Assembly (NCBI RefSeq): GCF_014841565.1
Contig: NZ_JACYUD010000002.1
Coordinates: forward strand, 228,628 to 292,627
Direction of reading: 5' to 3'
Length of the DNA: 64,000 bases
Origin: Rhizobium sp. CFBP 8762
GTDB lineage: Bacteria > Pseudomonadota > Alphaproteobacteria > Rhizobiales > Rhizobiaceae
Part shown: piece by piece, positions 45,247 through 53,733 of the stretch
Numbering within the stretch: position 1 is the first letter of the stretch
How the letters are laid out: every line of letters begins with the position of its first letter
Translations under genes and position numbers: made by a program
Notes under the pieces: generated by a model
The model's input: the letters and a program-made list of their open reading frames with translations, nothing else
The model's database searches: none
What the model was told of the DNA's origin: nothing

Positions 45247-45453
45247 GGGGTCGGTGAAATGACCGGTTCCGGGGGCTTAAGAACCCTCTCAAACAGCGGT
45301 CGGTGTCCGACCGTAATGGCACCGCCTCGTCCCTATAGGGCCGGGGAGGTCTCGGCGTATGTCCAGAGCTTTGGCTTAAAGGCCGGGGCGGTCGTCTGTT
45401 TGCGGCTTCTTAACTCCCCGGTCACCAGAGGGAAACCTCCGGTGACCGCCCCC
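45247..45453 (+). ncRNA. Highly structured RNA, class not recognised
   Basis: About 205 GC-rich bases with nested, mutually consistent pairings. Closing helix CCGGGG (45269-45274) / CCCCGG (45416-45421) continues as TTAAGAA (45277-45283) / TTCTTAA (45407-45413), then CAAACAG (45290-45296) / CTGTTTG (45396-45402). Inside: hairpin CGGTCGG / CCGACCG (45297-45313) and ACCGCC (45321-45326) / GGCGGT (45387-45392). A 3' hairpin GGTCACC (45420-45426) / GGTGACC (45441-45447) has an inner AGG-GAAA-CCT tetraloop stem. No plausible protein frame. It ends about 25 bases before the ATG of a small membrane protein, so it is either a leader/riboswitch or an independent RNA. Does not fit tmRNA, RNase P, SRP or 6S as I know them. 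Confidence 0.65.
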
Positions 45454-45476
45454 TGTGATTAGAGGAGTTGCGTGCT

Positions 45477-45770
45477 ATGGACGAGTATAATTTCTGGAAA
45501 GACCTGCTGGATACATTTCAGTCTTCATCAGACTGGGTGCAGGCTGTTTGGCTGATCGTTCCACCGATGTTTGTCTTAATCCTGATCCGTATGATCATGC
45601 GTTTTCGACTGGCACGACACAGCGTTGCCGAGCCTACGCCGGAGCCGGTTGTCTATCAAATCCACCATCCTGTGAATGAGGATTGGATGACTGCCGAATT
45701 AGACCGGCTGGAGCAGGATATGGCCCCGTCCCCGCGTCGGTTGACACATGGGTATTATGGCACAGATTGA
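45477..45770 (+). CDS. Small single-pass membrane protein, unknown function
   Basis: 97 residues. MDEYNFWKDLLDTFQSSSDW, then one membrane helix (about 21-43, VQAVWLIVPPMFVLILI), a short cytoplasmic basic segment and an acidic tail ending THGYYGTD. GAGGAG lies 9 bases before ATG 45477. The long structured RNA directly upstream may control it. No named family recognised. Confidence 0.75.
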   Translation: MDEYNFWKDLLDTFQSSSDWVQAVWLIVPPMFVLILIRMIMRFRLARHSVAEPTPEPVVYQIHHPVNEDWMTAELDRLEQDMAPSPRRLTHGYYGTD

Positions 45771-45813
45771 GTGGTTCCTATGCCGCAGGCAAACCGGCAT
45801 CACAAACCTGCTG

Positions 45814-45918
45814 AAGCATAATCCGACCGCAGCGCAGCGAGGATCGAAAAGATTATGCTTAGAAACAAAAGGATCGGAGCGCCGATCTGATTCAATCAGA
45901 TCGAATAGCGCTCTGATG
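45814..45918. repeat. Dispersed palindromic repeat, copy 2 (composite)
   Basis: Outer inverted repeat AAGCATAATC (45814-45823) / GATTATGCTT (45851-45860), then CGATCTGATT-C-AATCAGATCG (45883-45903) and AGCGCTCT. The second half matches 34665-34692. Mosaic palindromes of this kind are frequent in rhizobial intergenic DNA. Confidence 0.65.
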
Positions 45919-45979
45919 AAGATTGAAATTAACGGCCTTTGAGCCAGTTACCCATCACCTGCTTCAATAAGGACTTGTG

Positions 45980-47830
45980 ATGAACCGCCCTGTTTCACCG
46001 CCGACCGACTATCACACCACGTTAAAGCCTTACCCGCGTAGCGGGCCCATGCCGCAGAGACAGGACAATGGCGGTGCCATGCCTCTGGACAGCTATATTA
46101 CGCTGGGAGATGGCCGCACGGCGGCCATTGTTTCGGCGGATGGCTCGGTGGACTGGTGGTGCGTGCCGCATATGGACAGCCAGCCTTTGTTCGACAGGCT
46201 GCTTTCGGCTGACAACGGCGGCTATTTCGCCCTTACGCCAACCGAGCCCTTCACCACCGAGCGCGGCTACCGCGATGGCAGCAACGTGCATGAAACGGTG
46301 TTTACCACTGCCAGCGGCAAGGCGAAGCTAACGGAGGCTATCACCAGTGGACCGGCGGGCCGCCTGCCCTGGTGCGAACTGGCCCGACGTCTGGAGGGCC
46401 TTGAGGGCGAGGTCACCTTCACGCTGAAACTGACCTTCGGTACCCGCGCCGATACCATCTGCCCCTATATCACGCCCAACCAGCACGGCACGGTATTCCA
46501 TGCCGACAGGGTTCTGGGCATGTTGCGCACCACCGATGGGGTGGTGATCGATACCGAAACCGATGGCGAAATCAGCGGCAGCATACCCCTCAAGGCCGGA
46601 CAGCGGGAAACCGTGGCCATTGTTGCGGGAGAGGATGAACCGCTCACCGTCTCGCCCATCGAGCAAATCGACAACCGCCTCGATCTCACTGATTTTGAAT
46701 GGCGGCAATGGGTGGAGCGGGTACAGTACGAGGGCAAGCATCACGATCTGGTCATGCGCAGCGCGCTGGCCCTCAAGCTGCTGCTGTTTTCGCCCTCCGG
46801 CGCTATCGCCGCAGCGGCTACTACATCCCTGCCCGAGCGAATTGGCGGGGAGAAGAACTACGATTACCGCTACGCCTGGGTGCGCGATGCGTCATACACG
46901 ATCAAGGCTTTTTTGCGCGTTGGGGCGCAGGCCGAAGCGAAAGCCGCCTTCACGTGGTTGATCCGCCGTCTGGATGAACACGGCGCAAAGGTCTGCTATA
47001 CGCTTATGGGTGAACTGGTTCCAGAAACCAGCGAAATCGATGTGCCCGGCTATGCCGGCTCACAGCCGGTACAGGTGGGCAATGCGGCTGGCGACCAGCA
47101 CCAGCACGGTATTTACGGCGATATTTTCGAGACCGCAGCCCGGTTCGTAGCTGCTGGGAATATTCTGGATGCGCGCAGTGCTGAGGTTCTCTCCCGCCTT
47201 GCCGACCAGTGCGCCGACCGTTGGATGCAGAAGGACCACGGCATATGGGAGCTTCCGAAAGCTGAACACTACACCATGTCCAAGGTCAGCACGTGGCAGG
47301 CGCTGGCACGGGCGGTGGAACTGGCCGATGGCAACCACCTGCCCACCACGTGCCGGGACCGCTGGGCGCGCACGCGAGACCGTATTGCCGAATGGATTGA
47401 AACCCATTGCTGGTCGGAAAAGCTGCAGGCCTTCAGCTTCTATGCCGGCAGCGATACGTTGGATGCCTCTATGGCTCTGGCGGTGCGTTTTGGCTTCGAT
47501 GGCAAGGAACGGCTGGAATCCACCATTCGCGCCATTGATCGCGAGTTGAAATCCGGCCCCTACCATTACCGCTACAGCGGCGTGGACAAGGAGGAAGGCT
47601 GCTTTCTCGCCTGCACGTTCTGGGTGGCGGAAGCCAAGGCTCTCCTCGGACATACCCAGGAATCGGAGGATGATTTTCAGGCCATTGTGGACGCGCTGGA
47701 CCGGGGCTCCGGCACCTATTCCGAGATGGCCGATCCAAAAACCGGGGCCTTTCTCGGCAACATGCCGCAGGGGCTTACCCATCTCGCGCTGGTTCAGACG
47801 GCGGCGACGCTTTCGGGCAAGGGTATCTAA
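45980..47830 (+). CDS. Glycoside hydrolase family 15 (glucoamylase-like)
   Basis: 616 residues. N-terminal beta-sandwich domain (LGDGRTAAIVSADGSVDWWC) followed by the (alpha/alpha)6 catalytic domain: YDYRYAWVRDASYTI, NAAGDQHQHGIYGD, DHGIWELPKAEHYTMSKV (general acid Glu in WELP) and TYSEMADPKTGAFLGNMPQ near the end. GH15 enzymes release glucose from alpha-glucans, some are trehalases. No signal peptide, so cytosolic: likely glycogen or trehalose turnover. ATG 45980 follows AAGGA; GTG 45977 is also possible. Confidence 0.93.
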   Translation: MNRPVSPPTDYHTTLKPYPRSGPMPQRQDNGGAMPLDSYITLGDGRTAAIVSADGSVDWWCVPHMDSQPLFDRLLSADNGGYFALTPTEPFTTERGYRDGSNVHETVFTTASGKAKLTEAITSGPAGRLPWCELARRLEGLEGEVTFTLKLTFGTRADTICPYITPNQHGTVFHADRVLGMLRTTDGVVIDTETDGEISGSIPLKAGQRETVAIVAGEDEPLTVSPIEQIDNRLDLTDFEWRQWVERVQYEGKHHDLVMRSALALKLLLFSPSGAIAAAATTSLPERIGGEKNYDYRYAWVRDASYTIKAFLRVGAQAEAKAAFTWLIRRLDEHGAKVCYTLMGELVPETSEIDVPGYAGSQPVQVGNAAGDQHQHGIYGDIFETAARFVAAGNILDARSAEVLSRLADQCADRWMQKDHGIWELPKAEHYTMSKVSTWQALARAVELADGNHLPTTCRDRWARTRDRIAEWIETHCWSEKLQAFSFYAGSDTLDASMALAVRFGFDGKERLESTIRAIDRELKSGPYHYRYSGVDKEEGCFLACTFWVAEAKALLGHTQESEDDFQAIVDALDRGSGTYSEMADPKTGAFLGNMPQGLTHLALVQTAATLSGKGI

Positions 47831-47906
47831 CACGGGATAAAGCCGCTTGCGGGTTGACGTGGGCGCCTGTCCTTGGGAAAATCGGTCTTTGCCCGGGATT
47901 TAGGTT

Positions 47907-48899
47907 TTGAAACAAGCAACCAGCCAGTTCGATCTGTTTGATGCCGACCCCGGCTACCGCGTGTCGGCGCGTGTTGCGCCCGTGCGGCGCAGTCGCGGTG
48001 TCAAAACGACAGCCTATGATGACCCCGAGACGATGGCGCAGAAGCTGGAAGACAGCGGCCAGTACCGCGTGTTGCGCAAGTTGAGCCCGCGTCCGCTCGC
48101 GGAGCATACCGCGGACACGCATCCCCGGCTGGCGGTTTTGGTGGACACGGAAACCACCGGCTTGCAGCACAGCCGTGATGAAGTCATCGAGATCGGCGCA
48201 GTGGCTTTTTGCTATGATGACGCCGGGCAGATCGGCAATGTTGTCGGCGTCTACAGCGCGCTGTCGCAGCCTTCCATTCCCATCCCGCCGGAAATCACCC
48301 GGCTGACTGGTATCACCGATGAGATGGTCGCGGGTCAGCGTTTCGATCTGGCGCATCTGGAGGCCATGATCGGCCCTGCGGACCTGATCATCGCCCACAA
48401 CGCCGGGTTTGATCGCCCGTTTTGTGAAAAGCTGTCACCAGCTTTTGCCAACAAGGCGTGGGCCTGCTCGGTATCGGAAATCCGCTGGGCCGACCATGGT
48501 TTCGAAGGCAACAAGCTCGGCTATCTCGTTGGCCAGTCCGGCCTATTCCACGATGGTCACCGCGCCACTGACGATTGCCATGCCCTGCTGGAAGTGCTGG
48601 CACGTCCTCTGGATGAAGGCGAACGCACGCCCTTTCGGGAACTGCTGGAAGCCTCGTCCCGCACCCGCATCCGTCTGTTTGCTGAAAACAGCCCGTTCGG
48701 GATGAAGGACCATTTAAAGGCGCGCGGTTATCGCTGGTCGGACGGCAGTGACGGAAGCCCTAAGTCCTGGTGGATCGAACTTTCCGAAGACGATCTGGAC
48801 GCAGAACTGACCTATTTGCGCAAGGACGTGTACCAGTGGGACGACGCCGAACCGCCCCTGCGACGACTGACGGCATTTGATCGCTTTCGCGCGCGCTGA
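47907..48899 (+). CDS. DEDD-type 3'-5' exonuclease (DnaQ-like)
   Basis: 330 residues. Exonuclease domain about 75-235: LVDTETTGLQHSRDEVIEIGAV (ExoI, DxE), LIIAHNAGFDRPF (ExoII) and GHRATDDCHALLEVL (ExoIII, HxxxxD). A C-terminal region (RGYRWSDGSDGSPKSWW) is shared with a subgroup of DnaQ-like proteins. Probably a repair or processing exonuclease, not the main replicative epsilon. The start is TTG 47907, with GGGA 8 bases upstream; no ATG is nearby. Confidence 0.87.
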   Translation: MKQATSQFDLFDADPGYRVSARVAPVRRSRGVKTTAYDDPETMAQKLEDSGQYRVLRKLSPRPLAEHTADTHPRLAVLVDTETTGLQHSRDEVIEIGAVAFCYDDAGQIGNVVGVYSALSQPSIPIPPEITRLTGITDEMVAGQRFDLAHLEAMIGPADLIIAHNAGFDRPFCEKLSPAFANKAWACSVSEIRWADHGFEGNKLGYLVGQSGLFHDGHRATDDCHALLEVLARPLDEGERTPFRELLEASSRTRIRLFAENSPFGMKDHLKARGYRWSDGSDGSPKSWWIELSEDDLDAELTYLRKDVYQWDDAEPPLRRLTAFDRFRAR

Positions 48900-48914
48900 G
48901 GACTAAAGCCTTTA

Positions 48915-48959
48915 CGCATTTCCGGATGTAAACCGCTACGCACGTTTACTAAAGATGCT
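48915..48959. repeat. Palindromic repeat, copy 2 of the 43681 family
   Basis: GCATTTCCGGATGTAAAC ... GTTTAC ... GATGC, inverted relative to the copy at 43681-43724 and sharing the GTAGCGGTTT core on the minus strand. Lies between two genes. Confidence 0.55.
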
Positions 48960-48971
48960 CCAGCACTATCG

Positions 48972-48996
48972 AAAAAGGCCGGTAAAAACCGGCCTT
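48972..48996 (-). terminator. Terminator of the ftsZ-like gene
   Basis: Stem AAGGCCGG (48975-48982) / CCGGCCTT (48989-48996) followed on the minus strand by a T run. 5 bases past the stop. Confidence 0.85.
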
Positions 48997-49000
48997 GTCT

Positions 49001-49996
49001 TTAGATTGCGCGGCTTAATTGTGGTGCCACACCGGGGCCATCCAGACCCGTTGCCACCACCGATACGCGGAATTTTCCAGCCAGTTCCTGATCAAAGATT
49101 GCACCGACAACAATATTGGCGTCTTCATACACTTCATCGCGAATACGGCTGGCAGCTTCGTCCACTTCAAACAAGGTCATGTCCATACCGCCGGAAATGG
49201 AGACCAGCACGCCCTTGGCACCGCGCATGGATGCTTCATCCAGCAGCGGATTGGCGATTGCGGCTTCCGCTGCCTTCATGGCGCGACCTTCGCCGGATGC
49301 TTCACCGGTGCCCATCATGGCGCGTCCCATGTCCTTCATCACCGATTTCACATCGGCAAAGTCCAGATTGATCAAGCCTTCCTTGACGATGAGGTCGGTG
49401 ATGCAGCCAACGCCTGCAAACAACACGTGGTCGGCGATCACGAATGCATCGGCGAATGTGGTCTTCGCGTCGGCGATGCGAAACAGATTCTGGTTGGGAA
49501 TGACGATAACGGTATCGGTGGCTTCGCGAAGACGCTCGATACCGGCATCCGCCGTCTGCATTCGCCGCTTGCCTTCAAAGGTAAAAGGCTTGGTGACAAC
49601 GCCTACAGTCAGAATACCGGCCTTGCGCGCAGCCGCCGCAATCACCGGGGCTGCACCCGTACCCGTACCGCCGCCCATGCCCGCGGTGACGAAGCACATA
49701 TGCGTATCGGCCAGATGATCCATGATTTCATCAATGGACTCTTCCGCCGCTGCGCGACCGATATCGGGCAGAGAACCTGCGCCAAGGCCCTGCGTTACCG
49801 CTGTCCCAAGCTGAATGAGCCGGGGGGCCTTGGACATGGCCAGCGCCTGCGCATCCGTATTGGCAGCGATGAACTCCGCGCCCCGCAAATTTTCCGCAAT
49901 CATATTGTTGACGGCATTGCCGCCACCACCGCCAACGCCAATGACCGTGATCTTCGGGCGCATTTCCGAGATTTCGGGTTTTCTCAAATCTATCAT
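49001..49996 (-). CDS. Tail-less FtsZ paralogue
   Basis: 331 residues. GTP-binding domain with [15 protein letters not shown] and the tubulin signature GGGTGTG (108-114), [14 protein letters not shown], and the synergy (T7) loop [11 protein letters not shown]. It ends just after the globular core ([11 protein letters not shown], then nine residues), with no linker and no conserved C-terminal peptide for FtsA/ZipA contact. This matches the truncated second FtsZ of Sinorhizobium (FtsZ2) and Agrobacterium rather than the division FtsZ. No ftsQA neighbours. ATG 49996 has GAGGAGAAGAGG upstream. Confidence 0.93.
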   Translation of the reverse strand: MIDLRKPEISEMRPKITVIGVGGGGGNAVNNMIAENLRGAEFIAANTDAQALAMSKAPRLIQLGTAVTQGLGAGSLPDIGRAAAEESIDEIMDHLADTHMCFVTAGMGGGTGTGAAPVIAAAARKAGILTVGVVTKPFTFEGKRRMQTADAGIERLREATDTVIVIPNQNLFRIADAKTTFADAFVIADHVLFAGVGCITDLIVKEGLINLDFADVKSVMKDMGRAMMGTGEASGEGRAMKAAEAAIANPLLDEASMRGAKGVLVSISGGMDMTLFEVDEAASRIRDEVYEDANIVVGAIFDQELAGKFRVSVVATGLDGPGVAPQLSRAI

Positions 49997-50217
49997 GCCT
50001 CTTCTCCTCGGGCAGTTGGCCGCGGCTATCGTCAATATCGCAGCCAGCGAATCAGGCCGTGGCTGCCAGTGCGCTCAAAAGCCAGAGAGCGGGGCCAAGC
50101 GCAAGCGCTGCGATTGAGGAAATTCACGTGCTTCATGAAGTGGGCGCGAGCAAGGCAGGCGCAAATAAATGCCAGAACGGCCTTTTCCTTGTTGCACCGC
50201 ACCCTAGCTCCCATGGA

Positions 50218-51339
50218 ATGCATAATGTCATAGACGAAATCGAAGCCCGCGCCACCTGGATGCCTGACTGGGTTCTGAGCCTTTTGATCATCGGCACGAT
50301 GCTGGCCATCGGCTTTGCCGCCCACCGGCTGATTTTCAACGGGCTTACCCGCATTGTTGCGAGCCGTGATCTGTTCTGGCGCTCCCTCGTCGCCCGGACG
50401 GAAAAGCCTTTGCGGCTTTTGTTTCTCGTTACAGCCAGCGCCTTCGCCGTAACGATTTCGCCGCTGACAGTCACACAGACGATGGTGGTTCGTCACCTGC
50501 TTCTGATTGCCTTCATCATCGTTCTCGCTTGGATGGCCAAGACTGCGCTTCATATCTGGACCACGGTTTATCTCCGCCGCTACAAGCTGGATGCGGAAGA
50601 CAATCTGCTGGCGCGCAAACACGTCACCCAGTCGCGCATCATGGAGCGCACGGCCGGGTTTCTCATCATCGGCATGGCGGTCGCAACCTCGCTCATGAGC
50701 TTCGATGCGGTCCGCCAGTACGGCGTGAGCCTTCTGGCCTCGGCCGGTGTGGCCGGTATCGTGCTGGGTCTGGCCTTGCAGCCGGTGCTGAAAAACGTAT
50801 TTGCAGGCATTCAACTGGCCATCACCCAGCCCATCCGCATTGACGATGCGCTGCTGGTAGAAGGCGAATGGGGTAATGTCGAAGAAATTACCTCAACCTA
50901 CGTGGTCGTCAAAATATGGGACTGGCGACGGCTGATTCTTCCGTTGAGTTACTTTATCGAACATCCGTTTCAGAACTGGACCCGCGAAAGCGCCTCGCTG
51001 ATCGGTACGGTGATGATCTATCTGGATTACACCGTACCGGTGGACGCCGTGCGCAAAAAAGTCGAGGAAATCGTCGCCCAGTCCCGCATTTGGGACCGGC
51101 AGGTTATCAACGTTGCCGTCACGGATTTCCGCGAGCAGACGATGGAAATTCGCATTTTGGCGTCCGCGCCCAATGCCGGCAAGGCATTTGACCTACGCTG
51201 CGAGATTCGCGAAAAACTGATTGGCTTTATCCAGAGCGACTATCCCTCCAGCCTGCCGCGTTTCCGCACGGATTTGGAGCAAAATGGCTCTAAAACCGGC
51301 AAAAACGACGTACAACCCGGCATATATCACGCATTGTAG
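50218..51339 (+). CDS. MscS-family mechanosensitive channel
   Basis: About 373 residues. Four hydrophobic segments, then the pore helix and beta domain: QYGVSLLASAGVAGIVLGLALQ is the MscS TM3/pore pattern, followed by FAGIQLAITQPIRIDDALLVEG and PLSYFIEHPFQNWTR. Opens on membrane tension to release solutes. The frame is open to 50059 but ATG 50218 gives a sensible N-terminus; ribosome-binding site is weak. Confidence 0.88.
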   Translation: MHNVIDEIEARATWMPDWVLSLLIIGTMLAIGFAAHRLIFNGLTRIVASRDLFWRSLVARTEKPLRLLFLVTASAFAVTISPLTVTQTMVVRHLLLIAFIIVLAWMAKTALHIWTTVYLRRYKLDAEDNLLARKHVTQSRIMERTAGFLIIGMAVATSLMSFDAVRQYGVSLLASAGVAGIVLGLALQPVLKNVFAGIQLAITQPIRIDDALLVEGEWGNVEEITSTYVVVKIWDWRRLILPLSYFIEHPFQNWTRESASLIGTVMIYLDYTVPVDAVRKKVEEIVAQSRIWDRQVINVAVTDFREQTMEIRILASAPNAGKAFDLRCEIREKLIGFIQSDYPSSLPRFRTDLEQNGSKTGKNDVQPGIYHAL

Positions 51340-51366
51340 ATATACGCTGCGGTCTTGTTTGCGGTC

Positions 51367-51384
51367 GTTTCATGGGATTGTCAT
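51367..51384 (+). promoter_or_regulatory. PHO box upstream of alkaline phosphatase
   Basis: GTTTCAT-GGGA-TTGTCAT: two 7-base half-sites with a 4-base spacer, the form bound by PhoB (consensus CTGTCAT-N4-CTGTCAT). A -10-like TTATGA lies about 10 bases further on, and the phosphatase start is 73 bases downstream. Confidence 0.6.
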
Positions 51385-51456
51385 GGAAGGTGGTTATGAG
51401 CGCTGTAACGGCGCTTTATTGCGCTGTATCCTGAAGTCCTACAGCGGAGATATACC

Positions 51457-53202
51457 GTGCGCTCACTCGTTCTAGCAGCCATGATGGCGTGCGCTTCCAG
51501 CGTCGCGTTTGCAGACACTATCTACCCTCTCGACCGCGCAACGATTCTGGCGGGATCCCCTTTCGATTTCAAAATCGAGTTCGATGGCACCGTGAAAGCC
51601 GAAGACGTCAAGATTCTTGTGAATGGAGAGGACTACAAGTCCGTCTTAGGAAAGGACTTCACCTTTGCCGAAAAGGATGGCGACGTAGAGGCCTCCGCCA
51701 TAACCATTCGCGATGCCGTCCTTTCCAAATCTGGTGCCTATAAGATTGAAGCCAGCGCTGGCGACCAGACGAAAACAGTGACGTGGGACGTTTATAAAAC
51801 GGACGGCGCACCCAAGGCGAAGAATGTCATCTTCCTTATCGGCGACGGCCTGTCGGTTGCACACCGTACCGCCGCCCGTTTGATGGCAAAGGGCATGACG
51901 GAAGGCAAGGCAAACGGCCATTTGAACATGGACAGCCTAGACCGCATGGCGTTCATCGGCACATCGTCAACGGGCTCCATCGCCACCGATAGCGCCAACA
52001 CGGCGTCTGCCTATATGACTGGCCATAAAAGCGCAATCAACGCCATCGGTGTCTACGGCGACCGTACAAAAGACAGCCTTGACGATCCGCGCGTGGAGAA
52101 CATCACGGAGGCGCTACGCCGCACTGGCAACCGCGCTGTCGGTATCGTGACCACGTCCGAACTTCAGGATGCTACCCCTGCATCCGTTGTCGCTCACACC
52201 CGTAAACGGGCCGACAAGGCCATCATTGCCGAGCAGATGATGGCTTTGAAACCAGAGGTCGTGCTGGGTGGAGGCTCCGCTTACTATCTGCCGCAGGCAA
52301 CTCCCGGTTCCAAGCGTAAGGACGATAAGGACCTGATCGCGCAGGCGAAAACCGACGGCTATACCCTGGCGACAACGGTGACGGAACTGGAAAAAGCAGC
52401 AGCCGAAGCGGCTGCGGCCGATGGCAAGCTTCTCGGCCTGTTCCACACCGGCAACCTTGATACCGCCCTTGATCGCACGCAGCTGAAAAAGGGCAGTGTC
52501 TCAAAATTCCCCGAGCAGCCCGGGCTGGAGGTCATGACCAAGTCGGCGCTCGACGTTTTGTCCAAAAAACCGGAAGGCTTTTTCCTGATGGTCGAGGCTG
52601 CCAACATCGACAAGCAGTCGCATCCACTGGACTGGGAACGCGCAGTCTTCGACACGATCGAATTCGACCGTGTTGTTGGCATGGCCTTGGAGTTCCAGAA
52701 GAACAACCCGGATACCCTGATCGTGGTGACAGGCGACCATACCCATGGTGTGTCGCTCGTCGGAACGTTCAACCGCGAAGACCCCACGCTCGTCGGCCGC
52801 GAAAAGCTGGCAGTGTACGCAGACGCAGGCTTTCCGAACTACAAGGATGAAAACGGCGATGGCTATCCCGATAGCGTTGACGTCAGCCGTCCACTCGCGC
52901 TCTTCTCATCCAACTTCCCGGACTATTACGAGACCTTTGGGCCGAAACTGGACAATCCCTTCATTCCAGCTGTGCAGAACGAGAAGAAGGAATACGTCGC
53001 CAACGAAGCTTACAAGGATGTTCCCGGCGCGGTGCTGCGCACCGGCAATCTGCCGCTTGACAACGACACAGGTGTTCATGCGGTCGATGACGTGGTGTTG
53101 CAGGCCACCGGCCCCGGCTCCGAGCAGTTCAAGGGTTACATGGAGCAGAGCGATGTTTACCGCGTCGTAGCGGACGTCTTCGCGCTCGGTGCGAACCGCT
53201 AA
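51457..53202 (+). CDS. phoA: Alkaline phosphatase
   Basis: 581 residues. Signal peptide about 1-19 (ending SVAFA). An extra N-terminal beta domain (about 20-110), then the phosphatase fold: NVIFLIGDGLS (metal Asp), GSIATDSANTASAYMTGHKS with the nucleophile Ser at 179, FFLMVEAANIDKQSHPLDW and VTGDHTHG (metal His). A DENGDGYPDS loop resembles a calcium-binding EF loop. Releases phosphate from organic esters in the periplasm. Start GTG 51457 with GCGGAG upstream. A PHO box lies in the promoter. Confidence 0.92.
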   Translation: MRSLVLAAMMACASSVAFADTIYPLDRATILAGSPFDFKIEFDGTVKAEDVKILVNGEDYKSVLGKDFTFAEKDGDVEASAITIRDAVLSKSGAYKIEASAGDQTKTVTWDVYKTDGAPKAKNVIFLIGDGLSVAHRTAARLMAKGMTEGKANGHLNMDSLDRMAFIGTSSTGSIATDSANTASAYMTGHKSAINAIGVYGDRTKDSLDDPRVENITEALRRTGNRAVGIVTTSELQDATPASVVAHTRKRADKAIIAEQMMALKPEVVLGGGSAYYLPQATPGSKRKDDKDLIAQAKTDGYTLATTVTELEKAAAEAAAADGKLLGLFHTGNLDTALDRTQLKKGSVSKFPEQPGLEVMTKSALDVLSKKPEGFFLMVEAANIDKQSHPLDWERAVFDTIEFDRVVGMALEFQKNNPDTLIVVTGDHTHGVSLVGTFNREDPTLVGREKLAVYADAGFPNYKDENGDGYPDSVDVSRPLALFSSNFPDYYETFGPKLDNPFIPAVQNEKKEYVANEAYKDVPGAVLRTGNLPLDNDTGVHAVDDVVLQATGPGSEQFKGYMEQSDVYRVVADVFALGANR

Positions 53203-53221
53203 GACAGAACCAGGATCGCAA

Positions 53222-53250
53222 GCAGGCGGTGGCTTCGGTGCACCGCCTGC
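53222..53250 (+). terminator. Intercistronic hairpin after phoA
   Basis: 10-bp stem GCAGGCGGTG (53222-53231) / CACCGCCTGC (53241-53250) followed by TTCGCC. No long T tract; partial termination or mRNA stabilisation. Confidence 0.55.
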
Positions 53251-53275
53251 TTCGCCTTGCCAAGGAGTGAGCAGC

Positions 53276-53728
53276 ATGTTGCGTCGTACCTTTCTTCGCG
53301 GAGTTGTGCAGGCAGCGTTTGTCTCACCCGCCGTGTTCGCGGGTCATCGCGCCTTTGCCAAGGCAGACCTTTCCTTTCCCGAACTCTACTCAAAGATCGG
53401 TGTTCTCGGCCTCGAAATTTCCCCCAAAGTCAAACAGTTGGTCGGGCAAACCGTGTCCATGCAGGGGTTCATGGCACCGCCCTTGAAGGCGGAGGCAAAT
53501 TTCTTCGTTCTTACGGAAATCCCTATGGCGATTTGTCCGTTTTGCTCCTCTGATGCCGACTGGCCAAGCAATATCGTTGTGGTCTACATGGAAGACAAGA
53601 CAACATTTGCTCCGCCGAGCATTCCCATTCTGACAACCGGAACACTCGAATTTGGCTCGTGGACCGACCCCGAAACCGGTTTCGTCAGCCTGCTGCGCAT
53701 TCGTGACGCCACCTTCCAGAAAGCCTGA
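53276..53728 (+). CDS. Secreted small protein, DUF3299-like
   Basis: 150 residues. N-terminal RRTFLRGVVQAAFVSPAVF looks like a Tat or Sec signal ending near residue 28. The mature part has VGQTVSMQGFMAPPLKAEA, FFVLTEIPMAICPFCSSD and PSIPILTTGTLEFGSW, resembling DUF3299 proteins of metal-uptake loci; two Cys in CPFC may bind metal. Followed 5 bases later by an ABC ATPase and its permease, so probably the periplasmic partner of that transporter. Function inferred from context. Confidence 0.75.
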   Translation: MLRRTFLRGVVQAAFVSPAVFAGHRAFAKADLSFPELYSKIGVLGLEISPKVKQLVGQTVSMQGFMAPPLKAEANFFVLTEIPMAICPFCSSDADWPSNIVVVYMEDKTTFAPPSIPILTTGTLEFGSWTDPETGFVSLLRIRDATFQKA

Positions 53729-53733
53729 CACCC

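Noticed and set aside
45247-45453. tmRNA, RNase P RNA or group I intron
   Set aside because: No tag-coding sequence or tRNA-like ends, no GAGGAAAGUC core of RNase P, no P7/G-binding core seen.
45259-45462. 67-codon frame inside the structured RNA
   Set aside because: Composition is that of a GC-rich structured RNA; no ribosome-binding site.
49019-50233. 404-codon plus-strand frame opposite the ftsZ-like gene
   Set aside because: His/Gly/Cys-rich shadow translation of a conserved FtsZ; not protein-like.
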